NCBI RefSeq assembly: GCF_024055595.1
Contig: NZ_JAMXOF010000003.1
Coordinates: forward strand, 372,001-436,000
Reading direction: 5' to 3'
DNA from: Mucilaginibacter aurantiaciroseus
GTDB lineage: Bacteria > Bacteroidota > Bacteroidia > Sphingobacteriales > Sphingobacteriaceae
Length of the DNA: 64,000 nt
Part shown: one piece after another, positions 17,864 through 26,974 of the stretch
How the letters are laid out: each line of letters opens with the position of its first letter
Numbering within the stretch: position 1 is the stretch's first letter
The notes under the pieces: generated by a model
What the model was told of the DNA's origin: nothing
What the model saw: the letters and a program-made list of their open reading frames with translations, nothing else
Databases searched by the model: none
Program-made: the position numbers and the translations under genes

Positions 17864-19273
17864 ATGAAAAAATATAAAATTACAACCACCCAAAAAAAAC
17901 TGCTTGCAGATACCACTACACCGGTGAGTATTTACCTGCGCTTAAGGGATGTTTTCCCCAACTCGCTGTTGCTGGAAAGCTCGGATTACCACAGCCGCGA
18001 AAACAGCTTAAGCTTTGTGTGCTGCGCGCCTTTTAGCGGGTTGGTTCTTGATAATAATACCCTTAAAAAGAAGTTCCCGGATGGCAGCGAAGAAGTAAGC
18101 AACCCCGGCGAATTTGATATTACCGACGAGATAAACAATTTTACCGCCCGATTTGAGGTGGAGGCAAATACCTCCAAGATATTGTCAAACGGCTTATTCG
18201 GTTATTTTACGCATGAGGCGGTTGAGCATTTCGAAACCATCCACCTAAAAGAAAGCACCGATACCGCCCGCAAAATCCCGGTGATGCAGTATCATATTTA
18301 CAGCTACATTATCGCGATAGATCACTTTAAAAATGAACTTTTCATTTTCCATAACCAGGTAGAGGGACAACCACAAACCAACGGACTGGAGAAAATTGAA
18401 GACCTTATCAAAAACAAGAATTTCCCCGAGTACAGTTTTAAAAGCAACGAGGCAGAAAAATCTAATCTCACTAATGAGGAGTTTATTACCATCGTGGAAA
18501 AGATGAAGCAGCACATTTACCGTGGCGATGTGTTCCAGATAGTGCCGTCGAGGGCATTCTCTCGTAAGTTTTTGGGCGATGAATTTAATGTGTACCGAGC
18601 TTTGCGTTCCATCAACCCATCGCCGTACCTGTTTTATTTTGATTACGGCGATTTCAGGATCTTTGGATCTTCGCCCGAGGCACAGATCACCATTAAGAAT
18701 AATGTGGCCAGTATTTTCCCTATCGCCGGTACTTTTAAACGCAGCGGCGATGATGAGAAAGATGCAGAGCTGGCCCGCCAGTTAGAAGCCGACCCAAAAG
18801 AGTCTGCAGAACACGTGATGCTGGTTGACCTTGCCCGTAACGACCTGAGCCGCCATTGCGAGCAGGTGAGCGTTAAGGCCTTTAAGGAAGTGCAATATTA
18901 TTCGCACCTCATCCATTTGGTATCTCACGTAAGTGGTAAACTAAAACCGGGCACCACATCATTTAAAATTGTGGCTGATACCTTCCCGGCAGGTACGCTT
19001 AGCGGTGCGCCAAAATACCGCGCCATGGAGATCATTGATGAGAATGAAAAAAGCAAACGCAGCTTTTACAGCGGTGCTATAGGGTACTTTGGCTTTAACG
19101 GCGACTTTAACCACGCCATCATGATCCGTTCGTTCCTTAGCAAAAACAATATGCTTCATTACCAGGCAGGCGCAGGCATCGTAGCAGGTTCTATAGCCGA
19201 AAGCGAATTGAAGGAAGTAGATAATAAGATAGCCGCCCTACGTAAAGCAATAGAGTTGGCGGAGGAGCTGTAA
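17864..19273 (+). CDS. trpE: Anthranilate synthase component I
   Basis: A 469-residue chorismate-utilising enzyme. The C-terminal catalytic domain holds the family motifs FQIVPSRAFSR, SPEAQITIKNNVASIFPIAGTFKR, the ARNDLSRHC block and GTLSGAPKYRAMEIIDE, ending with the QAGAGIVAGS loop. With TrpG it makes anthranilate from chorismate, the first step of tryptophan synthesis. The gene begins 27 nt after the attenuator terminator, so its expression should respond to charged tRNA-Trp. trpG follows. Confidence 0.96.
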   Translation: MKKYKITTTQKKLLADTTTPVSIYLRLRDVFPNSLLLESSDYHSRENSLSFVCCAPFSGLVLDNNTLKKKFPDGSEEVSNPGEFDITDEINNFTARFEVEANTSKILSNGLFGYFTHEAVEHFETIHLKESTDTARKIPVMQYHIYSYIIAIDHFKNELFIFHNQVEGQPQTNGLEKIEDLIKNKNFPEYSFKSNEAEKSNLTNEEFITIVEKMKQHIYRGDVFQIVPSRAFSRKFLGDEFNVYRALRSINPSPYLFYFDYGDFRIFGSSPEAQITIKNNVASIFPIAGTFKRSGDDEKDAELARQLEADPKESAEHVMLVDLARNDLSRHCEQVSVKAFKEVQYYSHLIHLVSHVSGKLKPGTTSFKIVADTFPAGTLSGAPKYRAMEIIDENEKSKRSFYSGAIGYFGFNGDFNHAIMIRSFLSKNNMLHYQAGAGIVAGSIAESELKEVDNKIAALRKAIELAEEL

Positions 19274-19352
19274 GTAGGGGTTAGTGATTGGAGAATATAG
19301 ATTAGTTAAACGATTTTAGTTCCCCTATTGAGAGGGGTTGGGGTGTGTAAAA

Positions 19353-19919
19353 ATGAAAATATTAATAATAGATAATTACGATTCTTTCACTTATAACCTG
19401 GTGCATTTGGTAAACGAGTTAGGTTTGCAATGCGAGGTTTGGAGGAACGATCAATTTAAAATAGAGGATGTTGACGCGTTTAGTCACATCATCCTGTCGC
19501 CCGGGCCGGGCATCCCATCAGAGGCAGGTTTGCTTTTGCAGGTAATAGAAAAATATGCGCCAACAAAAAGTATTTTTGGCGTATGCCTTGGTCAGCAGGC
19601 TATTGCCGAGGTATTTGGCGGCAAACTTTATAACCTGCCGCAGCCTATGCACGGTATTGCTACACCCATTAAAATAACAGATGTAAGCGAACCCCTTTTT
19701 GCAGGCTTACCGGATACTTTTAAAGTAGGCCGTTACCATTCCTGGGTGGTTGAAAAGGATTTGCCTGCCGTGTTAGAAATTACGGCTATTGATGAAGAAG
19801 ATGGCTCGGTTATGGCTTTAAGGCATAAGGAATACAACGTGCGCGGCGTACAGTTTCACCCCGAATCGGTACTTACCGAGTACGGTAAAGAAATGATGCA
19901 GAACTGGTTAAAAGCATAA
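19353..19919 (+). CDS. trpG: Anthranilate synthase component II (glutamine amidotransferase)
   Basis: A 188-residue class I glutamine amidotransferase starting at the ATG at 19353 (MKILIIDNYDSFTYNL), not the in-frame GTG at 19338. The triad is Cys78 in GVCLGQQA, His169 and Glu171 in FHPES. It provides ammonia to TrpE. The 79-nt gap to trpE contains a short palindrome, CCCCT-ATTGAG-AGGGG, of a type scattered in Bacteroidetes intergenic DNA. Normally trpD would follow, but here an inverted-repeat element and then trpC follow. Confidence 0.95.
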   Translation: MKILIIDNYDSFTYNLVHLVNELGLQCEVWRNDQFKIEDVDAFSHIILSPGPGIPSEAGLLLQVIEKYAPTKSIFGVCLGQQAIAEVFGGKLYNLPQPMHGIATPIKITDVSEPLFAGLPDTFKVGRYHSWVVEKDLPAVLEITAIDEEDGSVMALRHKEYNVRGVQFHPESVLTEYGKEMMQNWLKA

Positions 19920-19928
19920 AAACCCCGC

Positions 19929-20059
19929 CCTGTCATTTCGAACGTTAGTGATAAATATTGTTAGTTATTGCAGTTAGCAAACTTTTCATAACTAACAAGA
20001 TTTATCTTCGATGAGCTCCCTTCGGTCGGTTCTCCTCGTATTTCGTTCGGAATGACAGG
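19929..20059. repeat. Inverted-repeat intergenic element between trpG and trpC
   Basis: CCTGTCATTTCGAACG (19929-19944) and CGTTCGGAATGACAGG (20044-20059) are inverted copies with one mismatch, enclosing about 100 nt that includes further partial symmetry (TTAGTTATTGCAG / ACTAACAAG). This is a MITE-like or REP-like unit. Its right end runs into the false upstream extension of the trpC frame. Confidence 0.7.
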
Positions 20060-20081
20060 CGTTTATTTTAGATTTGAAACA

Positions 20082-20864
20082 ATGAACATACTCGATAAAA
20101 TAGTTGCTTATAAAAAGATAGAAGTAGAACGCGATAAGGTGCGGACCACCTATACGCAGTTAGAGGAGTCGGAATACTTCCACCGCGAAACCTATTCGTT
20201 TAAAGATTTTTTGCTGGCACCAGATCGTACCGGCATTATAGCCGAGTTTAAACGCAAGTCGCCTTCAAAGGGAATTATTAATGATGATGCGCTGGTAAAA
20301 GATGTGACCAAAGATTACGCGGATGCAGGTGCTTCAGCATGTTCGGTATTGACAGATTATGGCTTTTTTATGGGCCGTAAAATGGATGTTACCCGTGCGC
20401 GCCGCGCTACCCAGATCCCCATCCTTCGTAAAGATTTTATGATTGATGAGTACCAGGTTATCGAAGCAAAAGCATTAGGTGCGGATATTATTTTATTGAT
20501 AGCTGCGATACTTACCCCTGCCGAGATTAAAAACCTGGCGGGCCTTGCCAAAAGCCTCGGCCTAAATGTGCTTTTAGAAGTGCATAACCTGAAAGAACTG
20601 GAACGCAGCATTGATACTAACCTGGATGCCATCGGTGTAAACAACCGCAACCTGGCCGATTTTACCGTAACGGTAGAAAACTCTTTTAAGCTTGTTGATC
20701 AGATCCCAAGCGAGTTTATGAAGATCTCGGAAAGCGCCATCAGCGATACCGAAACTATTAAACAATTAAAGGCAGCAGGCTTCAACGGATTTTTAATAGG
20801 CGAGAACTTTATGAAACAGCAGGACCCCGGTGCTGCCATGCGCGAATTTGTGAAGGGTTTGTAA
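20082..20864 (+). CDS. trpC: Indole-3-glycerol phosphate synthase
   Basis: A 260-residue TIM barrel starting at MNILDKIVAYKK (20082); the ten codons upstream belong to the inverted-repeat element. Hallmarks are IIAEFKRKSPSKG (catalytic Lys and Lys-Ser-Pro-Ser-Lys), the ILRKDFMIDEYQ strand, LLEVHN, GVNNRNL, and SESAISD. It closes the indole ring from CdRP. The adjoining pathway gene trpD is missing on the left, and trpF, trpB and trpA are missing on the right, so the pathway is split across the genome. Confidence 0.95.
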   Translation: MNILDKIVAYKKIEVERDKVRTTYTQLEESEYFHRETYSFKDFLLAPDRTGIIAEFKRKSPSKGIINDDALVKDVTKDYADAGASACSVLTDYGFFMGRKMDVTRARRATQIPILRKDFMIDEYQVIEAKALGADIILLIAAILTPAEIKNLAGLAKSLGLNVLLEVHNLKELERSIDTNLDAIGVNNRNLADFTVTVENSFKLVDQIPSEFMKISESAISDTETIKQLKAAGFNGFLIGENFMKQQDPGAAMREFVKGL

Positions 20865-21202
20865 TAATTACCATGAAGCAGATAATTGTAAAGTTTATTA
20901 TTCCTCTTACCGTTATTTCTTTTTCGATAATTACTATGGGATCAATTGCATTTTAGATGATATTGAGTCGATAGATTTTATAAAGTTTCCCTTTCTTTAC
21001 ACGTGTAAAGGGGTATCATACGTATATGTCTCAGTAATCCTTTTTACAACCCTTATTTATCTATTTTATAGTTTATCTATTAATTTAGTTTGTCATCTTT
21101 TTAATTCTTAAAAACTTTATAAACTTAAATAAGGCACCCCGATTTATATCAAGCGTCTTAATAATAGTCTTGATGGTGTTATGATTGTGAAGGGTTTGTA
21201 AT
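20848..21202 (+). repeat. 18-bp direct repeat bounding an insertion after trpC
   Basis: The 18-mer TTGTGAAGGGTTTGTAAT occurs at 20848-20865, covering the last trpC codons, and again exactly at 21185-21202. The 320 nt between the copies are AT-rich and hold a small gene relic. The arrangement suggests a duplication or insertion event at the trpC 3' end. Confidence 0.7.
20873..21110 (+). pseudogene. Frameshifted small membrane protein relic
   Basis: A start at 20873 gives MKQIIVKFIIPLTVISFSII and soon stops. In a second frame the sequence continues with GINCILDDIESIDFIKFPFLYTCKG and then a hydrophobic helix with VSVILFTTLIYLFYSLS, ending at 21110. Together these resemble a small two-helix membrane protein family of Bacteroidetes (helix, 'FPxPYxCxG' centre, helix). 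One frameshift separates the halves. Low confidence on family. Confidence 0.5.
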
Positions 21203-21482
21203 TAGCCCTTAATTCAATATCTTTGTACCATTATGTTAATGTAATACTCTCCCGCACTGTAACTTTCCATTTTGCTACCCATTGTCGGAATGTGCCGGAA
21301 TGTTTTGTTATGAACCTATCTGTTTATAACCCCCTTGTTAACCGCTTCTTAGTGTAATTGTGTGGAAGCGAAATTATTAATACAAAACAATTGCGTGCCA
21401 TGTGAACATAACACCATATAGTGAGTTATATTGGAGGTAACTTAATGTTTACCTTTATACTTTAATTGTTAATCATTTTTAA
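21203..21482. other. Intergenic region upstream of hflX, nothing recognised
   Basis: About 280 nt of AT-rich sequence with no open frame of note, no tRNA and no clear promoter match. It must hold the hflX promoter; GGAGGTAAC near 21434 is not at a start codon. Confidence 0.4.
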
Positions 21483-22667
21483 ATGAAGCCAAAGTTTTTT
21501 GATACTGCTGTGAAGCAGGAAAAAGTGGTTTTGGTTGGTGTGATTACACCAAACGAAACCGAAGAACGTGAAAAAGAATATTTAGAGGAGTTAGAATTTT
21601 TGGTGGAGACTGCCGGCGGCCTAACCGTTAAAACCTTTACCCAAAAACTACAGCGCCCCGAGCGGTCTACCTTTGTAGGTACCGGTAAGCTGGATGAGAT
21701 AAAAGAATATGTAATTGCCGAAGAGATAGACATCGTTGTTTTTGACGATGAGCTTACACCATCGCAAATGCGTAACATTGAGCGCGAACTGAATGTAAAG
21801 ATTCTTGACCGCAGCAACCTGATATTAGACATATTTGCCGGCCGCGCCCAAACAGCGCAAGCCAAAACCCAGGTAGAGCTTGCACAGCTGCAATACTTAC
21901 TGCCCCGCCTTACCCGCCTCTGGACCCACTTGGAGCGCCAAAAGGGTGGTATCGGTATGCGTGGACCGGGCGAGTCGCAGATTGAGACGGATAGGCGTTT
22001 GATCCTGAACAAGATCTCGTTACTGAAAGAACGCCTAAAGTTAATAGACCGCCAGAACGAAACGCAACGTAAGAACCGCCAGCAACTCATCCGTGTGGCA
22101 TTGGTTGGATATACCAACGTTGGTAAATCTACAATCATGAATATGTTGTCGAAATCGGAAATGTTTGCCGAGAACAAGCTGTTTGCAACGCTAGATACTA
22201 CGGTTAGGAAAGTGGTGATAGAAAACGTGCCATTCCTGCTATCAGATACGGTTGGGTTTATCCGTAAGCTTCCTCACCACTTGGTAGAATGTTTTAAATC
22301 GACCCTTGATGAAGTTCGCGAGGCTGATATTTTGATTCACGTGGTAGATATATCGCACCCCAGCTTTGAAGACCAGATGCGCACGGTTAATGAAACGCTA
22401 AAGGAACTTGGCGCTATCGACAAAACCATGATAACCGTGTTTAACAAAATAGATGCCTTTGTACCCGAGCAACACCACGTTGATGTTACCGAAGAGCCGC
22501 TAACCCTTGATGATTTTAAACACAGCTGGATGGCCAAGAATAACAGCCCTGCCATATTTATCTCTGCAACCGAAAAAGAGAATGTAGATGAGTTTAAAGA
22601 GTTGCTTTACGAATATGTGAAGAAAGTGCATACGGAGCGGTATCCGCATGATAGTTTGCTTTATTAA
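21483..22667 (+). CDS. hflX: Ribosome-associated GTPase HflX
   Basis: A 394-residue GTPase. The N-terminal HflX domain (about 1-200) has the LRRPERSTFVGTGK-like block and TRLWTHLERQKGGIGMRGPGESQIETDRR, which is diagnostic. The G domain carries GYTNVGKST (about 209-217), the switch DTVGFIRKLPHHLVECFKSTL and NKID. HflX splits stalled or heat-damaged ribosomes. The gene stands alone and converges with pepT. Confidence 0.96.
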   Translation: MKPKFFDTAVKQEKVVLVGVITPNETEEREKEYLEELEFLVETAGGLTVKTFTQKLQRPERSTFVGTGKLDEIKEYVIAEEIDIVVFDDELTPSQMRNIERELNVKILDRSNLILDIFAGRAQTAQAKTQVELAQLQYLLPRLTRLWTHLERQKGGIGMRGPGESQIETDRRLILNKISLLKERLKLIDRQNETQRKNRQQLIRVALVGYTNVGKSTIMNMLSKSEMFAENKLFATLDTTVRKVVIENVPFLLSDTVGFIRKLPHHLVECFKSTLDEVREADILIHVVDISHPSFEDQMRTVNETLKELGAIDKTMITVFNKIDAFVPEQHHVDVTEEPLTLDDFKHSWMAKNNSPAIFISATEKENVDEFKELLYEYVKKVHTERYPHDSLLY

Positions 22668-22709
22668 GTAGCTTCTCCCCATTCCTCTCCATATTAGAGG
22701 GAGGAATAG

Positions 22710-22805
22710 TTTGTCATGCTGGCCGTAGTGAAGCATCTATTCGCCGCCATGCAATCGTACGCATAGTTCGATATTAGATCCTTCGCTATCGCTCAGGATG
22801 ACAAA
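22710..22805. repeat. Imperfect inverted-repeat element between hflX and pepT
   Basis: TTTGTCATGCTG...AAGCATCT at the left and AGATCCTTCGC...CAGGATGACAAA at the right form an imperfect inverted repeat of about 29 nt per arm. It resembles the TGTCAT-ended palindromic units scattered in Bacteroidetes intergenic regions and may also act as a shared terminator for the convergent genes. Confidence 0.55.
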
Positions 22806-22811
22806 TTTGTT

Positions 22812-24065
22812 TTAGGAGTTCTCTTCCCAAACCATACATAAATGCAGAATGGTATTAACCGCTTTTTGCATATCCTGTACCGACACCCATTCTTGTTTGC
22901 TGTGGAAAGCATGTTCGCCGGCAAAAATGTTTGGGGTGGGTAAACCCATAAATGATAACCTCGAGCCATCTGTACCACCGCGGATGCTGCACAGCTTTGG
23001 CTGTAACCCGGCGCGGCGCATGGCTTCCATGCCGTAATCAACAATTTGCGGTTGTTGGGCAAGCACATTCTTCATGTTGCGATACTGCTCGTGGGTTTCC
23101 AGCGTATAGGTCGAATTTGGATAGTTCTGCAATACTTCATCAGCTACATTACGGATAACATCCGCATGCTTTACCAAATTCTCTTCCTCAAAGTCGCGGA
23201 TGATGAAATCAATCACGGCAGTCTCGACATGCCCGCTAACGTCCACCGGGTGTACAAAACCCTGCATACCGGCAGTGTGTTCGGGCGATAAGCTATCCGG
23301 CAGGGCCGCAACAATCTTAGCCGCGATTTTTATAGCGCTTTCCATTTTGCCCTGTGCAAAGCCGGGGTGCGAACTTACACCTAGTATGGTAAGCTTTGCA
23401 CCGTCGGCGCTAAAGGTTTCGTTCTCCATATTGCCCACACTTTCACCATCCATGGTGTAAGCCGCAAACGCGCCAATTTTGGCTATGTCAGCTTTATCAA
23501 CCCCTCGCCCAATCTCTTCATCGGGTGTAAATAAGATCTTTATAGTCCCGTGTTTTATTTCGGGATGATTGATCAGCTGGTAGCAGGCATCCATAATTTC
23601 GGCAACGCCTGCTTTATTGTCGGCCCCTAACAGAGTTGTGCCTGATGCGGTTACAATATCATTACCCAACTGGTTCTTAAGGTCGGGGTGCTCTTTCAGT
23701 TTTATTATTTGCGTGGCATCATCCGGCAGGTTAATATCTTCGCCTATATAATTTTTGTGGATGATAGGTTTAACGCCCTTGCCGCTACAATCGGGTGCGG
23801 TATCCATGTGCGAGCAAAAACAGATCACCGGGATATTGGGCTTATCGGTATTGGCGGGTATAGTCGCGTATACATAGCCGTATTCGTCGAGGTGGGCATC
23901 GCTAACACCTGTTTCCAAAAGCTCGGCAACCAGCAGGCGGCCAAGATCTTTTTGTTTCGCTGTTGATGGTGTGGTTGGCGACGTTGGGTCTGATTGTGTG
24001 TCTATCTGCACATAGCTTAAAAACCTATCAGTAACAGTATAACTTAACGGTGTATTAAAATCCAT
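22812..24065 (-). CDS. pepT: Peptidase T (tripeptide aminopeptidase)
   Basis: A 417-residue M20-family metallopeptidase. The two-zinc site is visible in CSHMDTAPDCSG (His and catalytic Asp), the bridging Asp in LGADNKAG, the general base Glu and ligand in FTPDEEIGRGVDK, and GGTDGSRLSFMGLPTPN near the end. PepT removes N-terminal residues from tripeptides in the cytoplasm. Length matches the family. It is convergent with hflX. Confidence 0.95.
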   Translation of the reverse strand: MDFNTPLSYTVTDRFLSYVQIDTQSDPTSPTTPSTAKQKDLGRLLVAELLETGVSDAHLDEYGYVYATIPANTDKPNIPVICFCSHMDTAPDCSGKGVKPIIHKNYIGEDINLPDDATQIIKLKEHPDLKNQLGNDIVTASGTTLLGADNKAGVAEIMDACYQLINHPEIKHGTIKILFTPDEEIGRGVDKADIAKIGAFAAYTMDGESVGNMENETFSADGAKLTILGVSSHPGFAQGKMESAIKIAAKIVAALPDSLSPEHTAGMQGFVHPVDVSGHVETAVIDFIIRDFEEENLVKHADVIRNVADEVLQNYPNSTYTLETHEQYRNMKNVLAQQPQIVDYGMEAMRRAGLQPKLCSIRGGTDGSRLSFMGLPTPNIFAGEHAFHSKQEWVSVQDMQKAVNTILHLCMVWEENS

Positions 24066-24152
24066 AGAAATCCTATATTAGTGGAAAAATTTTATTTGTC
24101 CGGTTGTGTTTTAAACCGCAAGCTAATTTGTAAATATCAAACATAAAATCAA

Positions 24153-24872
24153 TTGAAAAAGTATCTTTTATTTATTGTATTGGCACTGGCTTTTGTTAAA
24201 GGTAAAGCACAGGGTAGTTTAAACTACGCCACTTACGGTATTGGCGTAAGCGCGAGTTTAAACCGCCCGTATGCCGATCTGAAAAAAGAGTACGATAATA
24301 AATCATTCGCGGTAACCTTCAATTACTTTTATACCCCATACGTGCCTATCGGCCTGGAGTTTCAGCTTGGTAAACTTTCTGGTGGGGGTACCGATCTGAA
24401 GATAGATAAAGATGGCCGCCAGTTTGTTAATAATTACAAGGCCTTAATATTACACATGGATGTGCAGGCGGGCGAGGTTATAAATTACCAGGGGAGCACG
24501 GTGCTGAACGTGTTAAAAAACTTTTACCTGGGTGCCGGTATTGGTGGCATAGCTAACAGCGTTGTAACCCAACGCACAAGTGTTATCGACCCAACTTATA
24601 CCTTCCCCGGGAAGGATAACGGAATAAATTTAATTGTACCGCTGCGTTTTGGTTACGAGTTTAAGTTTTATAATGAGTACGATCAGCCAAACATCCGCCT
24701 GGATATTGGTTACCAGCATAACTTTACTTTTGGCGAGGGCATTGATGGTTATTCCGATCCATCAACTAAATTCAAAAACAACGCGGTTGACCAATACAGG
24801 CAAATTACCATTGGCATTAAGGTGAACTTTGGCGGCCAAAACTCATACGATAAAGAGATTAGGGGGTACTAA
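24153..24872 (+). CDS. Exported outer-membrane beta-barrel-like protein
   Basis: A 239-residue protein with a TTG start, chosen because KKYLLFIVLALAFVKGKAQ is a complete signal peptide and no ATG is nearby. The mature part has alternating strands with repeated aromatic ends (YATYGIGVSASLN, FAVTFNYFYTPYVPIGLEF, YKALILHMDVQ) and ends IGIKVNFG, typical of small outer-membrane barrels. Function is unknown. It is 1 nt upstream of the next gene. Confidence 0.7.
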   Translation: MKKYLLFIVLALAFVKGKAQGSLNYATYGIGVSASLNRPYADLKKEYDNKSFAVTFNYFYTPYVPIGLEFQLGKLSGGGTDLKIDKDGRQFVNNYKALILHMDVQAGEVINYQGSTVLNVLKNFYLGAGIGGIANSVVTQRTSVIDPTYTFPGKDNGINLIVPLRFGYEFKFYNEYDQPNIRLDIGYQHNFTFGEGIDGYSDPSTKFKNNAVDQYRQITIGIKVNFGGQNSYDKEIRGY

Positions 24873-24873
24873 A

Positions 24874-25227
24874 TTGAACATAGAAGAACTGCGCGACTAT
24901 TGCCTAAATAAACCCGGCGTTACCGAAAGCTTCCCGTTTGGTGAGGAAACACTTGTTTTTAAAGTGGCCGATAAATTGTTTATGCTCACCGGCCTTGGTT
25001 CGCCAAGCTTTAATGTAAAATGCGGCCCTGAAAAAGCCGTTGAATTGCGCGAACAATACAGCGAAGTACAACCCGGCTTCCACATGAACAAAAAGCATTG
25101 GAACACGGTGCATACCGATGGCTCGCTTACCAACAAACAGATCCGCGAGATGATAGACCATTCATATGACCTGGTTTTTGCAAGTTTGCCCAAGAAACTG
25201 CAGGCCGAAATTGCCGACAGTAAATAA
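24874..25227 (+). CDS. MmcQ/YjbR family protein
   Basis: A 117-residue protein beginning at a TTG one base after the barrel-gene stop. An upstream frame extension overlaps that gene and is not preferred. It has the YjbR/MmcQ fold signature: LRDYCLNKPGVTESFPFGEETLVFKV, then LKCGPE-like FNVKCGPEKAVELRE, HMNKKHWNTV and IDHSYDLVFASLPKK. Members are small DNA-binding-like (CyaY-like fold) proteins of poorly known role. It is in one row with the M14 peptidase, with only 4 nt between them. Confidence 0.88.
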   Translation: MNIEELRDYCLNKPGVTESFPFGEETLVFKVADKLFMLTGLGSPSFNVKCGPEKAVELREQYSEVQPGFHMNKKHWNTVHTDGSLTNKQIREMIDHSYDLVFASLPKKLQAEIADSK

Positions 25228-25231
25228 CATC

Positions 25232-26974
25232 ATGAAAAGAAATCTTGTTCTGCTGCTATCCTTTTGTTACTGCCTGCAAAGCTACGCCCAGCTTACTCCA
25301 TTTGAGCAAAGCAAAGACAAAAGCTATACATCAACCTACACCGAGGTTATCAGTTACTATAAAAACCTGGCTAAGCAACAGTCACAAATGCGCCTGTTTA
25401 ATTATGGCTCTACCGATATTGGCAAGCCATTAACATTGGTGGTTTTATCGAAAGATAAAGTGTTCGACCCGGCGCAGATCAAAAATCAAAATAAGCGGGT
25501 ATTGCTGATCAACAACGGCATCCATCCTGGTGAACCCGAAGGCATCGATGCCAGTATGATGCTGGTGCGCGATCTGTTAAAAAAGAACCATTTGCCAAAA
25601 GATGTGGTGCTTTGCTTCATTGCTTTGTATAATATTGACGGAAACATGAACAGAGGGCAGTCGCGCGTGAACCAAAATGGCCCGCGGGCATACGGTTTTA
25701 GGGGCAACTACCGCAACCTGGACCTGAACCGCGATTTCATCAAAGCCGATAGCAAAAATGCGCTTGCCTTTACCCAGATCCTGAACACCTGGCAGCCCGA
25801 AGTTTTACTGGATAACCACACCAGCGATGGGGCCGATTACCAGTACGTGATGACGCTGATAGAAACCCAAAAGGATAAACAAAACCCCGTATTGGCCGCC
25901 TACACTGATAAAACCCTTACCCCCGATCTGTACAAAGGAATGAAGAAAAACGGCTATGAAATGATCCCTTACGGTGCCGGCGAACAAGGCCTGCCCGATA
26001 GTGGCATAGTGAGTTTCATGGAAACGCCGCGCTTTTCTACCGGGTTTGCAGCACAGCATAACATCATCAGTTATATGACTGAGACACATATGCTTAAGCC
26101 ATTTGACAGCCGTGTTTGGGCAACCTACGCCTTTATGCAAAATCTAATAAGCATTTGCCAGCGTGACGCCAGGCTATTAGGCGCCATGAAAAAGCAGGTA
26201 GACGCTGATGTAAGCAAACAAAAGACCTTTGCCCTTAATTGGGCGCTTGACGAAACCAAAGTAGATACCATCACTTTTAAAGGCTATGCCGCGGGGTACA
26301 AAACCAGCGACGTTAGCGGCCTTAAAAGACTTTTTTACGACCGTGAAAAGCCCTACAGCAAACCTATAAAGTTTTATAATACCTACAAAGCAAGTGCTAC
26401 CGCCGACAAGCCGGTTGCCTACATTATTCCGCAGGCATGGGGTAAGGCTATAGACCTATTTAAATTAAACAAAGTTGCCATGAGCCGCCTGGCGCATGAC
26501 ACTACATTGAGTTTGCAGATGTACTACATCGGCGATTACAAAACCGGCACAAGGCCTTACGAAGGGCATTACATCCACACCAATGTTAAGCTAAGCCCGG
26601 TTGATGCAAAAATAAAATTTTACGAGGGTGATTACGTGGTTTATGTGAACCAACCTATCAATCGCTACATTGTAGAAACGCTGGAACCACAGGGCGTAGA
26701 TTCCTTCTTTGCGTGGAACTTTTTTGACAGCGTGCTGGGCCAAAAGGAATACTACTCAGATTACGTGTTTGAAGATATTGCCGCGCAACTGTTAAAAAAA
26801 GACCCCGACCTTCGCAAGAAATTGGATGATGCCAAAACGGCCGATCCAAAACTTGCTGCAAGTGCCGGCGGGCAGTTAAACTGGGTGTATCGCAACTCGC
26901 CATATTTCGAAAAAACTTACCTGCGCTACCCGGTGGGCAGGTTGCTAACCAATACTAAACTCGATTTGCAATGA
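25232..26974 (+). CDS. Exported M14 family zinc carboxypeptidase
   Basis: A 580-residue protein starting at the ATG at 25232, which gives the signal peptide NLVLLLSFCYCLQSYAQ; the longer frame from 25166 overlaps the YjbR gene. Zinc ligands are in INNGIHPGEPEGIDA (His-x-x-Glu), with the third His in LLDNHTSDGADYQY, and YRNLDLNRDFIK gives the substrate-binding Arg. It should trim peptides or peptidoglycan stems in the periplasm. The stop codon overlaps the start of the rhomboid gene. Confidence 0.92.
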   Translation: MKRNLVLLLSFCYCLQSYAQLTPFEQSKDKSYTSTYTEVISYYKNLAKQQSQMRLFNYGSTDIGKPLTLVVLSKDKVFDPAQIKNQNKRVLLINNGIHPGEPEGIDASMMLVRDLLKKNHLPKDVVLCFIALYNIDGNMNRGQSRVNQNGPRAYGFRGNYRNLDLNRDFIKADSKNALAFTQILNTWQPEVLLDNHTSDGADYQYVMTLIETQKDKQNPVLAAYTDKTLTPDLYKGMKKNGYEMIPYGAGEQGLPDSGIVSFMETPRFSTGFAAQHNIISYMTETHMLKPFDSRVWATYAFMQNLISICQRDARLLGAMKKQVDADVSKQKTFALNWALDETKVDTITFKGYAAGYKTSDVSGLKRLFYDREKPYSKPIKFYNTYKASATADKPVAYIIPQAWGKAIDLFKLNKVAMSRLAHDTTLSLQMYYIGDYKTGTRPYEGHYIHTNVKLSPVDAKIKFYEGDYVVYVNQPINRYIVETLEPQGVDSFFAWNFFDSVLGQKEYYSDYVFEDIAAQLLKKDPDLRKKLDDAKTADPKLAASAGGQLNWVYRNSPYFEKTYLRYPVGRLLTNTKLDLQ

